A stretch of 64,000 bases of DNA. It comes from Eucriotettix oculatus. Lineage: Eukaryota; Arthropoda; Insecta; Orthoptera; Tetrigidae. The notes under the pieces were generated by a model, which saw nothing but the letters and a program-made list of their open reading frames with translations, was not told the DNA's origin and made no database searches. Shown piece after piece: positions 47,401 through 55,164 of this stretch. The stretch's first letter is position 1. Each line of letters opens with the position of its first letter. The stretch is from positions 17,093,145 to 17,157,144 of the forward strand of contig CM067379.1 in assembly GCA_034510155.1 (NCBI GenBank), in the 5' to 3' direction. A program made the position numbers and the translations under genes.

Positions 47401-48136
47401 AGAGATGAAAAAAAAATTACAAAAGGAAATGATGTTAACCAGCTTAGAAAAGGAAAAAAGGCACAGGAAAAATTAATAAAATCTTTAAAAAAAATTTATT
47501 CATACCATAAAATGTAAACTTTTAAGTATATATTATTTCAGGTACATTTAAGGTTAGCGCTGAAAATTTTAAGTAAAAATGTAAAAAATTGTTAATTTAA
47601 AGTCCAAAAATGTAACGGATATTGTAATTTCGTATAAGTCGCTAATGACTTTTTTGTTTCATGCGAATATATATAAATTAATAAAATAAGCAAATAAACT
47701 TTGGTTTCTTAATTTTTTTAATATATAACAAAGTCCATTTTTAATGTACAACTATTTTAAAATTATCTAGTAATACCTTGTGGAGAGAAGGAAAGCGTGG
47801 TCAGGTTACCTGCGTGTAGGTCATCCAGCAGCAGGGCTCGACCTGGTTGGAGTCGAGGCCCCAGAACTCGAGCTCCTCCTCGAAGAGAGGTCCGCAGACG
47901 TCGGTGGGGTAGTGCAGCTTGCCCGTGCGGTAGTAGTTGAGGACCTGCGCGAAGACCCCGGGGTGCCTGTCGAAGAAGTACTCGTTGAGGATCGGGTCGT
48001 AGTTGGCCAGCGCCTCCGTCAGCCTCGACAGCCGCGTCGCGGGGATCTTCTTGAGCGTCGCCTTGTACGTCTCGTGCCGGATGCCGCCCACGTTCAGCAC
48101 CACGCGGTTCTCCGCGTCCATGTTGATCAGGTTCAT
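30020..48136 (-). CDS. Shaw: Shaw-type (Kv3) voltage-gated K+ channel, gene span; join of three exons, 3' end missing
   Basis: Pore-forming subunit of a delayed-rectifier potassium channel that works as a tetramer in the plasma membrane of excitable cells. The coding sequence joins 48136-47810, 33307-33113 and 31001-30020. Both introns are phase 0 with GT donors and AG acceptors, and the joined reading frame is open for 501 codons. Domain order: T1 (about 10-103), linker, S1 (175-194), S2 (about 228-251), S3 (about 263-282), S4 (299-311), S5 (about 331-350), pore helix and filter (365-382), S6 (388-414), then a basic and glycine-rich C-tail. Intron 1 is 14,502 bp and intron 2 is 2,111 bp, both loaded with transposon remnants. 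Exon 3 ends in a phase-1 GTAAGA donor, so at least one further C-terminal exon is expected; none was found in the 30 kb to the left. The gene assignment rests on strong recall of Drosophila Shaw, not on a search. Confidence 0.96.
31005..31036 (-). promoter_or_regulatory. Exon 3 polypyrimidine tract and candidate branch point
   Basis: The minus strand reads GACTGAT (candidate branch adenosine at 31028, 26 nt from the exon), then a T-rich run and CAG. A palindromic repeat element starts only about 10-15 bp upstream of this branch site, so the element borders the minimal splicing signal. Confidence 0.55.
31040..31385. mobile_element. Palindromic element family P1, best copy (in Shaw intron 2)
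   Basis: Inverted ends: AACGACGTTTCGTCTCCC at 31049-31066 and GAGACGAAACGTCGTCG at 31293-31309, joined to GCTTCCTCAGGCG / CGCCTGAGGAAGTC. The outer flank TGACTAATCGGACGTATTTT ends near 31355-31385. Related copies: 10185-10385, 44395-44650, ends at 9062-9118 and 43755-43795. No coding capacity. Such 'ACGTTTCG' inverted ends recall Penelope-like terminal structures or a foldback MITE; I cannot choose. Confidence 0.65.
31386..32555. other. Shaw intron 2 interior, no feature recognised
   Basis: AT-rich intronic sequence. Includes a CT/TA microsatellite (32397-32455). No alternative Shaw exon found. Confidence 0.5.
32397..32455 (+). repeat. Microsatellite (CT)n(AT)n
   Basis: About ten CT units followed by about eleven AT units, inside Shaw intron 2. 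Confidence 0.9.
32560..32960 (+). mobile_element. Non-autonomous repeat, Helitron-like, copy 2 (in Shaw intron 2)
   Basis: Second copy of 6050-6425: AATTCAATGGATTAATAAAT, AATATCTTCTGA, GATACACGAAAATTTAAGT, GAGCCGTTTCGGAGCATAAA, CTTTGGAGATTTTAACGC, then GAAATCCGTTGAACCGTTTC and CAGACAGACAGAGACTTCG. It is antisense to Shaw and lies about 150 bp from the exon 2 donor. Confidence 0.6.
33113..33307 (-). CDS. Shaw: Shaw exon 2: T1-S1 linker
   Basis: Encodes residues 110-174, HRDTQETL to SSNAAK. The acceptor TTTTCCAG ends at 33308 and the donor GTCTGT follows AAG at 33113; both boundaries are phase 0. This is the cytoplasmic linker between T1 and the first membrane segment, including the conserved stretch IKPKMWSLFDEPYSS (157-170). 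The frame stays open past the donor for 23 more codons, but those residues do not resemble the family and exon 3 continues the family sequence exactly, so the exon stops at 33113. A Helitron-like repeat lies about 150 bp downstream of the donor in intron 2. Confidence 0.97.
33568..34385 (-). mobile_element. LINE family A copy in Shaw intron 1
   Basis: Minus-strand copy from the MEYAK/GSYV region to the RRQSAVI segment, in the same orientation as Shaw and starting about 260 bp upstream of exon 2. The FADD block is present but frameshifted. Confidence 0.87.
34436..34620 (+). repeat. Polypyrimidine (C/T-rich) tract
   Basis: About 185 bp made almost only of C and T on plus (CCTCC-type blocks, ending in a CT microsatellite), preceded by ACCCCGGTAACGCTGAGCACC. 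It lies in Shaw intron 1, so the transcript would carry a long purine tract. Confidence 0.8.
34625..35380. other. Intron 1 stretch, no feature recognised
   Basis: 34900-35000 has a GC-rich core (GGCGATGGCGATGGCGAT). No coding exon or repeat partner seen. Confidence 0.45.
35385..35757 (-). pseudogene. mariner-like transposase remnant
   Basis: The minus-strand frame (35484-35753) includes VILRHDNARP, the block holding the second catalytic aspartate of mariner transposases, and LFGPLKEALGCQRFNSDEDD, the region just before the C-terminus. The segment that should carry the PYSPDL block is frameshifted and shortened. The C-terminal tail (AWEK-like) follows in another frame. Only the last third of a ~345-residue transposase is present and no terminal inverted repeat was found. 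Confidence 0.8.
35757..35850 (-). mobile_element. LINE family A scrap fused to mariner
   Basis: Codes (minus) for VALHGCETWTVGVVERK and EAFETWCY, the C-terminal family A block, and joins mariner sequence directly at 35757. Confidence 0.82.
35862..37265. mobile_element. 1.4-kb block with long terminal inverted repeats (candidate element)
   Basis: 35862-36000 and 37128-37265 are inverted copies: AACCTGATTTCTCC, TTCAATATTCCGCAGGGTT, TTAATGATTTCATCCTTGAT, TTCTAAGCTTTCAACC and TAAACA recur in reverse complement with about 15% mismatch. Both outer ends read TTAATAT next to TATA, a possible target duplication. Family A LINE sequence lies on both sides. The interior is AT-rich without a transposase. 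Confidence 0.6.
37268..37540 (-). mobile_element. LINE family A, RT N-terminal fragment
   Basis: Contains only the 5' part of the usual copies, from the TREAILTFRLILEDR-like segment to RRQPAVI. It abuts the 35862-37265 block. Confidence 0.8.
37640..38075 (-). mobile_element. LINE family A, 3' fragment
   Basis: Begins with TTGTTGTTCTTGTGGTATTC (CAA-type tail on the element strand). The 61-codon frame at 37786-37971 reads IRQVDRITNEEVLNRVGEKR and LTKRRDRLTDHVLSHEGLVK. Ends near the region for ALYGCET. Confidence 0.88.
38165..38540. mobile_element. Two short LINE family A pieces, head to head
   Basis: 38165-38375 is plus strand (MNVVLEKELNMRINRGETKV onward). 38385-38540 is minus strand (FADD-proximal). 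They meet at about 38380. Confidence 0.78.
38755..38985 (-). mobile_element. LINE family A scraps
   Basis: Two non-contiguous minus-strand pieces: the KGVRQ/RQSAVI block (38780-38870), then the LGSVITRVG/LGRDI block (38875-38985), with the FADD region deleted between them. Confidence 0.75.
39365..39545 (-). mobile_element. LINE family A, 3'-terminal scrap
   Basis: GTATTGAGTCCTGAGACTGG and GCGTATTCCATCCTTG mark the family 3' end on minus. It is cut at the LEGS-NRR region. Confidence 0.8.
39850..40760 (+). mobile_element. LINE family A copy in Shaw intron 1
   Basis: Starts at KSTSTKYRERR, with RQTAVIRIQEQEKKAEIK intact. The FADD block is degraded (NADDNGVLGES). The C-terminal frame 40409-40606 reads MTLYGSEMRTVGIAERERIE. 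Ends GGACTGAATACCACAACAAC. Confidence 0.87.
40761..41435. other. Intron 1 stretch, no feature recognised
   Basis: No exon or repeat recognised. 40900-41050 is somewhat GC-rich (CGTCGCGTCATCTGCACGCC) and contains TGACGTCA-like CRE motifs. Confidence 0.45.
41440..42045 (-). mobile_element. Penelope-like element fragment with GIY-YIG endonuclease
   Basis: The minus-strand frame opens KDDIGLKTAGVYQIPCDCG, then RLYIGQTLRTIEQRCTEHER: the GVY...YIG pair, the R and the EH of the GIY-YIG nuclease. LEAIEIK supplies the downstream glutamate and NRDSGY...AWDP the end of the domain. The preceding cysteines (CDC) are typical of the zinc-linked PLE endonuclease. The frame runs to a stop at 41569 with the C-terminal domain intact. 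The RT part is missing: sequence is cut at about 42045 by a family A LINE. The 3' UTR (41440-41568) carries GACGGCGGCAGAAGATGGCC and GTTAACCGTGAAGATTTCAT, repeated at 63337-63500. Confidence 0.9.
42050..42905 (-). mobile_element. LINE family A copy in Shaw intron 1
   Basis: Minus-strand copy from NKEEVLN-like C-terminal codes to the RT finger. The 102-codon frame at 42629-42937 reads TREAILTLRLILEDRTREKR, FGDFEKAFDNVNWNTLLKST and EIEKGVRQG. No 3' tail. Confidence 0.88.
43010..43195 (+). mobile_element. SINE copy, plus strand (Shaw intron 1)
   Basis: Contains the shared core CACTGACCACGTGTCACCCC, ATTCGGAATGTGTCACGCCA and GGTAGGCCTAGGCCCTC, and ends GCATAGGGGAAAAATATT. The tRNA-like head is diverged (GTCGCGAGGACCGGGATTAA). 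Confidence 0.7.
43200..43750. other. Intron 1 stretch, no feature recognised
   Basis: A 90-codon minus frame (43303-43575) shows no motif. Nothing else recognised. Confidence 0.45.
43755..43795 (+). repeat. Terminal scrap of palindromic family P1
   Basis: AAATAAAAAGACGGCCAATA and TGTCAGCTATAAATTTT match the outer end of the family P1 copies. A family A LINE scrap follows. Confidence 0.6.
43795..44105 (-). mobile_element. LINE family A scraps
   Basis: ALYGCE/HTTW-proximal codes at 43795-43825 are joined to the VKTEYGK/KGVRQ region and on to FVDLGKAFDNVN (44100), with a large internal deletion. Confidence 0.78.
44395..44655. repeat. Palindromic element family P1, partial copy
   Basis: Starts AAAGACGGCCAATACGTCAG and AAATTTATCACTATTTATTC, then AAGCGACGTACAGTTTCC and CTTTCTCAGGCGTACTACAA. 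The interior matches 31180-31265 in reverse order of elements (ACATGGTTCAAAACTTGTGA, TTCATCATAA). Confidence 0.65.
44905..46000 (-). mobile_element. LINE family A, long copy next to the Jockey duplication
   Basis: Nearly the whole family A unit on minus, from CAGTCCTAAGACCCGTC (3' end) to the RT finger near 45990. 45703-45897 reads FVELEKAFDNVNWNTLLRIF and RRQSAVIRIQDQEKKAAIKK without a break. The FADD block is frameshifted (LYRRYYSL in this frame). Confidence 0.9.
46030..46985 (+). mobile_element. Jockey-type LINE, internally deleted copy
   Basis: 46163-46381 codes for the C-terminal part of a gag-like ORF1 (LTKTYPLISEQLGLQESR). ORF2 begins at 46438 with MNQNSKLRILQCNSNGF, the start of the APE-type endonuclease domain of the Jockey clade. 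Later endonuclease blocks (QETNFKD, NTNLETVAIKV-like) are frameshifted. The element jumps from the endonuclease straight to the ORF2 tail (EKEKKAQENLI) and a short 3' UTR, so the reverse transcriptase is deleted. Confidence 0.8.
46648..47756 (+). repeat. Tandem duplication of a ~566-bp Jockey-containing unit
   Basis: Unit 1 is 46648-47213 and unit 2 is 47214-47756. Both run GATGAG-GGCAATATATACAAAT, endonuclease codes, the ORF2 tail, the 3' UTR and then the same ~75 bp of flanking sequence (TATAACAAAGTCCATTTT, CAACTATTT). Duplicated flank shows this is a tandem genomic duplication, not two insertions. It ends about 50 bp from the Shaw exon 1 donor. Confidence 0.88.
47810..48136 (-). CDS. Shaw: Shaw exon 1: start codon and T1 tetramerisation domain
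   Basis: Encodes residues 1-109, beginning MNLINMD. The ATG (48134-48136) is chosen because an in-frame TGA lies two codons upstream (48140-48142) and the N-terminus matches the Shaw family. The T1 (BTB-like) domain carries RVVLNVGG (11-18) and the Kv3-type zinc site H75, C81, C102, C103, spaced HX5CX20CC, which coordinates zinc at subunit interfaces and restricts assembly to the same subfamily. The exon ends after CAG (Q109) at 47810 with donor GTAACC. It is much richer in GC than the flanking intron. Jockey-type retrotransposon sequence begins about 50 bp beyond the donor. Confidence 0.97.
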
Positions 48137-48159
48137 CGCTCAGCCGGACCAGCCTCCTG
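48137..48159 (-). promoter_or_regulatory. Shaw: Splice acceptor and 20-bp 5' UTR of the first coding exon
   Basis: On the minus strand TGTGTTGCAG ends at 48157, giving a good 3' splice site 20 bases before the ATG. The short leader contains the in-frame TGA. This implies at least one upstream non-coding exon and a 5' UTR intron extending to higher coordinates. The promoter would then lie to the right, within the window (57720-58030 is a candidate) or beyond it. Confidence 0.7.
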
Positions 48160-48252
48160 CAACACACGCGAAAATACTCTAAACAAACAAAAAAACATTC
48201 CTAAATAGGACTGCAATAATTTACCTGTTTGGGATCTTCAGGATAAATCTAA

Positions 48253-48552
48253 AAAACCATATGAACTGAAGTGCTTATTTGGAATAACATAAATGCATAT
48301 TCGAATTTAAATGTTTAAATCAAAATATTAAGTATTTTTAAGACAACGGGAATAAAAAAACGTATGAACTGAAGTGCTTAATGCATATTCGAATTTAAAT
48401 GTTTAACTCAAAATATTAAGAATTTTTAAGACAACGGGAATAAAAAAACCGTATGAACTGAAGTGCTTATTTGGAATAACATAAATGCATATTCGAATTT
48501 AAATGTTTAACTCAAAATATTAACGATTTTTTAGGACAGCAGGAATAAAATG
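48253..48552 (+). repeat. Three-unit tandem repeat, ~100-115 bp
   Basis: Each unit has ATGAACTGAAGTGCTTA, TGCATATTCGAATTTAAATG, CTCAAAATATTAA and AAGACAACGGGAATAAAA. The middle unit lacks a ~22-bp TTTGGAATAACATAAATGC-type segment. It lies about 100 bp upstream of the Shaw coding exon acceptor, in the 5' UTR intron or flank. Confidence 0.9.
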
Positions 48553-49420
48553 TCGATAAAGAAGGCTTATACATAACCTCTACAGAAAACAGGGAGCAGT
48601 AATTAGAATTAAAGGGAAAGGAAACAAGAAAGGAGTAATACAAGGATGTCCATGCTCTGTAATATCTAGAACAGATGACCGAAGAAAGTTAAAACGAAAT
48701 ATGGAAGAGGAATCAAACTGCAAAGTGAAGGAATAAAACCCCAACGCTTTACCGATGATATTGTAGTATTAGGGGAGTCAGAAGAAGTCTCGGAAACCAT
48801 AATAAACCGCATGGAGGAAGCAGGGGAGTTCAATATGAGGATTAATGGAGGAAAAACCAAGGTGATGGAGTGTACTATGGGGAAATAGTGGAATAACAAA
48901 GGCTGTTATATTGCCAAGAGATATTTTGACGGAAGTTAAGAAATTCTGCTACTTGGGCAGCGTAATAAGGAAGAGGAATTTACTTACGGCTGATATAAGT
49001 GTGAATATAAGGAAAATCATTATTAAAAAGGTTGCTACGGAGCATGGCGTTATATGGGGGGGTGCGACACGTGGACGGTAGGAGTTGCAGAAAGGAACAG
49101 AATAGAAGTTTTCGAAATGTGGTGCTATAGGATAACAATATGGGTGGATAGGAAAACTAAGCAGAAAGTTGTAAGTAGAATAAGAGAAGAGGGCATTGAC
49201 CAAGAGAACGGATACATTAATAGGCCACTTTTTGAGACAGTAATGTCGTGTAAAATTAGCATTAGAGTGAAGTGAATAGAAGAGGGAGGCTACGGATGGA
49301 ATACGATAAACAGATTAGAGACAACCAAGGATGTGGTAGCTATGTAGAAATGAAAAGTCTTGCGCAGGATAGGTTAGCATGGAGGTTTGATTACTACTAC
49401 AACAAATAAAAATATTGAGA
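48545..49420 (+). mobile_element. LINE family A copy
   Basis: Starts at NVDKEGLYITSTENREQ-like codes and includes the FTDDIVVLGESEEVSE block (catalytic DD kept, F-T change). The C-terminal frame 49054-49275 is open. Ends TAGGTTAGCATGGAGG and TACTACTACAACAAATAA. It begins right where the tandem repeat ends. Confidence 0.87.
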
Positions 49421-50480
49421 AATTGCAGTTTATGACTCCTATAAATCGTATCTGACATTATTTACTCCATCTTTTGGGGCAGTAAAAATAATGTCAAAAT
49501 ATGTAAAAATAATAATTAAGTGGCCTTTGAATTTCAGAGATAAAAACTGTTTGATTGGTAGTAGGAAGATCTTTGGTTTGGGTTGTCTTCTGTCACTGTT
49601 ACAAAGATAATAGATCATTATTGGCACAAAGTGAATTCTCCTAAACAGGAATATTTACCAAAATAAAGAATATTTATATTCCAGTGTCCTTAGCAATTCC
49701 AGAGATGATGTATATTGCAGAGATGCTGGGAAATAAAGAATAATAATGCCATAGTTATTGGACGTTGCCTTAAAAATTTAATCATTTTCAAAATAACGTT
49801 TTCGTTCAAAATTGTACGTTCTTGGTGTAGTGACGTTACTGAGAGGCTATTAAAATTAATAAAATTAGAATCTGTAAGTTGTAACGTAGTCTGTCTATGA
49901 AACAAAGTACACCGGGTGATATTTAATTTAAACTGTCTGTTACACAGTGAACTACATTATTACGAAACAGTCGTAAAATTCGATAACGTTAATTGTAAAT
50001 GAAAAGAAGGAATGAGACTTGAACGTAACGTGTTTAATGGACCACGGGAAATCGTCATAGGTGTGATGATGAGGGAAGAATTAGGGATTACGGCACGAGG
50101 CTGTCGCTAATGCGTCGGCCATTAATTATAACTAAATAAATAATTACCTACATTTCAATAATTAAAAGGGTTTACTCTACCGTGGCTTAAAATGATAACT
50201 TCATTCATACCCTTAACATATGTTTACAGTTGTAATCTGCTTTATGTAGTTTTACGACAATATCTTCCGTCATTCGGAAGGGCAAGTTATACTAATTAAA
50301 TGTGAGTGCAATTTTTTGGTGACAAAATATGGCTGTATCTTTATTTTTTTAATTAAATAATTGTTTAATGTCAATTAATTTAATGGGTTTCGTAGTCTTC
50401 TTTCGGTGCGCTGTTGATTCGTTGATGTTCTTGAGTTCCCGTTTCCTTTCGGTTTTATCGCATTACTTTGCAGTCTTGTT
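49421..50480. other. AT-rich stretch, no gene
   Basis: No exon, RNA or repeat partner recognised. A 71-codon minus frame (49690-49905) has no motif. Confidence 0.5.
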
Positions 50481-50484
50481 TTCT

Positions 50485-50625
50485 TTTTGGTTGTTCCTGA
50501 AACAGGCAACTCCCCTTTACTAGCATAGGAAGGGAATTCAAAATATGGGAGGTGGGGGACTGTGTAAGGTAGCACTCGTGTTATATTTTAAGGATCCCAC
50601 AGAGGATGTCACACCTTAAAGGGAC
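50485..50625 (+). repeat. Dispersed repeat with AACTCCCCTTTACTAGC core
   Basis: Third copy of the 5895/27075 family. It is followed after about 680 bp by its companion segment at 51305-51370, suggesting an insertion of 50630-51300 within it. Confidence 0.6.
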
Positions 50626-51300
50626 ACCACGGGGACTGAAATTTGAAATTCCTGTAAATGAATTGCTACTGAGCTGAAATTTTAACCGCATATTAACAAG
50701 ACTCATGTGCAGGAATGTAAAAAACTTTGTTTTTGTAAACTTGTTTTTTTTGTTGAGATATTTTGAAAAAATATTGTCAAAATTGGCAGATTAGAAAATT
50801 TCCCTTGCGTTACGTACTTGATTATATTTTAGTTTATTTTTACATAAATATGTGGATCTAACATTTGTTATCAATTGTCAGTATTCTTTTTTAAAATTGA
50901 ATAAAACTGTGGGGAGAAAATAATTTTTTTCTAAGAGCTTCATACGGTTTTAATAATTGGCACTTTTCAGCACTTTGTAAATTCTTTTCACCTAAACAAC
51001 TTGAATAATTAGAAAAGTAATACCTGTGTTTGAAGTTAGATTATGTGCAAAATATGACAATATCTTCATATTTGTGACGCGTAGAAGGTTATTGGTTACA
51101 AAAATCATGAAGATGAAAAAAAACACATTTTTCAGACGAAAGTAATAATTTATTAATTTAGAATCAAACATATTATATAAAATTGTCCTGAAGCATATTT
51201 TACACCTTCCTTCTTTTTTTTGTCAGCTCCTTTTTTTATTTTACTGAATTTATGGGTATGTTAATATACTATAATTTTTTTTAGATTTTGACGCCAAATT
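50626..51300. other. AT-rich stretch splitting a dispersed repeat
   Basis: Bounded by GGGACACCACGGGGACTGAAATTTGAAATT-like start (50620) and ACGCCAAATTTCATTCCCCGTGTCCC-like end (51290-51317), which are inverted relative to each other (GGGACAC...GTGTCCC). It could be a separate insertion. No coding content. Confidence 0.5.
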
Positions 51301-51534
51301 TCATTCCCCGTGTCCCTTAAAGAGATTCAGGGGAAAGAACCCTAGAAAAACAGCATCAGGTAGGTCGGGCTATTGGGTACCATTCTTACGCCCATCCGGG
51401 TGGGGTCCCAGCATTCCCCACCAGTTTTTAGGAGGCAGTTGGCCGACTGATCCAAATGGGATCAGCAGACAACTCATACAGTATGCCTCCCGAGGTCTTC
51501 AACCCCTGGTACATGCACCTCCTAAAAAATAGAT

Positions 51535-51665
51535 GAAAGTGCCTCGGCATTGTGAGAACCTTCAAAAAAAGGCAGAGAGAGTACGAGGCATTCTCAACGC
51601 AGTCAGGTGAGCCCCGCAGCCAATCTGGGGAGAAATACCTGCTCCCACAGACGCCCTTGGGGGTT
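51535..51665 (+). repeat. Dispersed repeat, paired with 17850-17965
   Basis: Longer copy of the pair: TTGTGAGAACCTT, GAGAGTACGAGGC, AATCTGGGGAGAAATACCTG, with an extra CAGTCAGGTGAGCCCCGC segment. Confidence 0.55.
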
Positions 51666-51984
51666 CATTTCCAGAGTTCCAATATGATGCAATTAGAGAT
51701 TTAAAAATTTCTGAGTGACCGCAGCTGGTCAAAATTGCTGTTTACCTGTCATTGGTCGTGTGTGAAGAGATTTACGAATCCGAGTCGTCGTGGACCTGAC
51801 AATTGCATTGGAGGAGGAAGCAGGATCAGTGGGTAGTACTCACGCGTGACGTCACTGGAGAGGAGTCCTGCAGCTATCCCTGCTCCTCAAGGCCACAGCG
51901 GTGCCCATCCCCTGCACACACAACAAAAAACATACATTTCAGATTAAATAGAATAATACCCAAAACTCAGCAGGAGTCTAATTC

Positions 51985-52600
51985 AGTGTGAAATAGGAGA
52001 GTGAGAAGATATAAGAGGACCAGATTAAGAAGGAAATAAAAACCGGCTCAATCTAGTTTACAAAACGCACCTTGTTAAATGAGACAGAATATAGAATAGG
52101 CGAATGGGGAATTAATTCCAAGGGTAACGAGCTGCAAATATCTGGGGATAACATTTCAACAACAGACTCGGGTGGGAGGAACAGGTGAATTTCACGGCCC
52201 GAAAGGCGTGGAATTCCTTACATTTCATTATGATGAACTTAAAAAATGGGAAGTTCAAAATCAAAGGAGAAACTCTTTTGTGAAGATTTTTTTTCACCAT
52301 TCCCCTTGCAAACGGAACAACGGGGCAAAAACTACAAATCTATTTTGGACTCCCATGAATACCAAAAAGACATCATTAAATTTTGTAAGGACAGTAATAT
52401 TTTTGATTTAATTGTGTTCTCTTTTGTTAAAATCTAAAAATCAAATGTAAAGAAAATAAATAATTAGTTAGTGGTAACGAGCAGAAAAATGGATGTTACC
52501 AGTATTTTATTATGTAAATTCATAATAGTACATAATGTGTATATAATTGTATAATATGTAAATAGTTGTGATCGCTAATGACCAGGCAGTCGATGCGACC
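51985..52600 (+). mobile_element. Jockey-type LINE, ORF2 3' part
   Basis: 52130-52250 codes, across frames, for the YLGL-F...SGGRNR block (canonical 'YLGltlD..LtW'), FTARKAW-like residues and SLHFIM. The frame 52246-52437 then reads GSSKSKEKLF and ends at TAA. It is followed by a 3' UTR with TAATGACCAGGCAGTCGATG and ATAAATAAATTTATATTTAT. This is the reverse transcriptase thumb region; palm motifs are absent. Confidence 0.65.
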
Positions 52601-52609
52601 CTTATAAAT

Positions 52610-54900
52610 AAATTTATATTTATAAATAAATCGACTCCTGGTGGTATTCAACACGTCTTCACGGTGACGTCATCAGTCGGCGTCGACAAAATACTCGTGG
52701 GTTTCTGTCATCTCATTTGTTGCCAATTATCGTCAGGAACTCTCCGCACAATTTTATATATCCATTATATCGGCTATATATAAATCTCACCTCTGCAGTT
52801 ATTAATTACCTCCACTCGACTTCAGATTAAGTTGCATCAACTAATAATCATTCATCGAATTTCCTTCAGCTGGATTTATTTTATTTTATCGTATTTTGTG
52901 TTTTATTCAAATAATTACAATTACAATACGTTTTTTAACTTTAAAAACATTTTTTACAGCCTCTCGACGCCAGCGACATTACACACACACCTCGGTACCA
53001 ACGATGATGATACTATGTCTTCTTATTCCTCCTTCAAGGACAACTCACCAAAAACATTACAATATATCAGCCTGATAAGTAATATATCTTTCTCTCTAAG
53101 CTGCTGCCTTTGTTTACGGGGACGCACTACAAAATGAAGGACGTGGTATGTAAAAACGTAAAGATAGGAGCCGACATTTCCTAGAAAAACTAGCTGAATT
53201 AACCCCAGCTTTATCACACAATTAAAAATCTTATAGTTTATTTGGCTACATACTTGAGAGAGAGGGGGGGAGATACGCCATGAAAAACCCCCAAAAAAAT
53301 TCCGTCTGTAGAGCGTATGACATGAACCACGGCACAGTGACGACATTAACAACCTGCCATAGCGACAGCGGCCATATCTGCAACGTCAAATATGAATTGT
53401 GCACTAAAACATAAACTGCTGGAAGCGCAAAGATCGTAAAAATACCACCATGATTGCAATCTACTCGTACAATGCGAGGCCGAGGTGTCATTAAAAGCGG
53501 GTCCATGATGTTCATGACGATGATGGTGAGAGCGCGCGCCCTCGCAACAGCATCAGAGACGTTTCATTAAACAACCCAAAAAATAATAATATGACGTCAC
53601 CTCAATGAGGGTTTTAACCTTGCGCCGGGGCCGTTTCGTAACCCGACATATGACGGAATGGTCGAGGTCCAGCAGGTTATTACTGTAATCACGTCCAAAT
53701 ATTCTCGACGAATAGACAAAATCAGAATCTGACATCCAGGTCAACGTGATTATAATTTAATTTGTTTTCGTTGAGTTAGAATGGATCAGAGGTCCTTCTT
53801 AACTCGCTGATGGTAGGTACTTTGGAAAGGGAGTATCTTTGGTTTAGAAGGAAGGATAACAAAGAGAAACGTTGAGTTTAGGCAAAGACATATATAAACA
53901 ACATAGACTGGACAAGGCGCCGCCATATTTGAAGCAAATTGAAGGCTCAGGCGCCATTTTTTGAATGGTAAGGTATGCGTGTCCTGTCGTCTGCTAGCAT
54001 TGAATTGAGGCGGACTTACGAATATGTGCAGGAAGCGTATCTCGTAAATCAATATTTAAAAACTATATATACATATGTATTAAAGTTACAAATGAGCGGA
54101 AACCAGCTAGAAAGTGTTTCATTACATATAATATATATAACACATCACTTAAAATTTGTAAATTATTTCTGTTGTCACACAAGGAAAGTGCCGAAATTAA
54201 AGTTAACACGGATAGGCTCATTAACATCATCTCAATGCTAAATACAACATGTAAACATTGACAGTTAATGAACAGGAAACTTTATAGTAGTTAATTTATA
54301 TTTTTTGTTTTAAATCAGTCATTTCTGATATTAATGCCGAATTATTAGATTAGATATGAAGCATCTCGCTCATCAGCCTATAATAAAGATTACTCCCAAT
54401 ATCTAAAATTTTAATTTTTTTACAATCATACAATTGTACGTTGTACAAGTAACATCTAAATGCATCTAGACTGACATTAAATATAGTTGAAAGTTGATAG
54501 GGATCAAGGTTAAACGAAATAAAACACATTCATTAATTACAGTACAGAGAACTACTTTCATAAAAAGAACAAGAGCTGGCTTGCATTCTAGAGCACCACG
54601 AAGATCAGAAATTTGGTAAATATCGAAGTTACAAACACGTGCTGTCAAAAGTGAAAATATGATGATATTTACTTAAAATACGATATTCCAGTTGTTTTTG
54701 AACTACGATTAGTACAATTGTACGCTGAACACACATTTGGCATGATTTCGGATGAAAAACAATATATTTTAATCACAAAAATACACGATTATTCAACCTC
54801 AGTCATTTAACACAGTACATACGGTCAAAGTTCTTGACCGTAGACATTGTGATTGTCCCTGTTGTTAGTTGCTGCCACCCAGGGCGCTGTAACGTCCTCT
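52610..54900. other. Non-genic stretch, no feature recognised
   Basis: Several 60-110 codon frames (for example 53246-53515 minus) have no recognisable domain. 53915-53970 contains two GCGCCAT/GCCGCCAT motifs of the kind bound by YY1/Pho. 53820-53880 shares GGGAGTATCTTTGGTTTAGA with 54975-55015. Confidence 0.5.
53828..53882 (+). repeat. Copy of the 54975-55020 repeat
   Basis: AAAGGGAGTATCTTTGGTTT, AGAAGGAAGG and AACAAAGAGAAACGTTGAGT occur in both places. Confidence 0.8.
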
Positions 54901-54924
54901 CTATGATGTTTATATATCTCTTTG

Positions 54925-55072
54925 GAGTTTTGGACATTACAAAGATATTTCCTAATTGATAACTATCTGATTTAAAGGGAGTATCTTTGGTTTAGAAGGA
55001 AGGTGAACAAAGAGAAACGTTGAGTTTTGGATATTACAAAGATATTTCCTAATTGATAAGTATCTGATTTAA
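54925..55072 (+). repeat. Direct repeat, two units of ~52 bp around a 43-bp spacer
   Basis: GAGTTTTGGACATTACAAAG, ATATTTCCTAATTGATAA and TATCTGATTTAAAG appear at 54925-54976 and 55022-55072, with two or three differences. The spacer is the 53828-53882 repeat. Confidence 0.88.
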
Positions 55073-55164
55073 AGATATACGAAACAATTCGTTGAATATT
55101 CGTGTTAATTATCTGAAATTAAAGTTACATCTTTCAAGAAGTTGTGAAGTGTGGACTATGTAAA

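Noticed and set aside
47780..48208. Plus-strand and second minus-strand frames over Shaw exon 1
   Set aside because: Frame shadows produced by GC-rich codons of the T1 exon.
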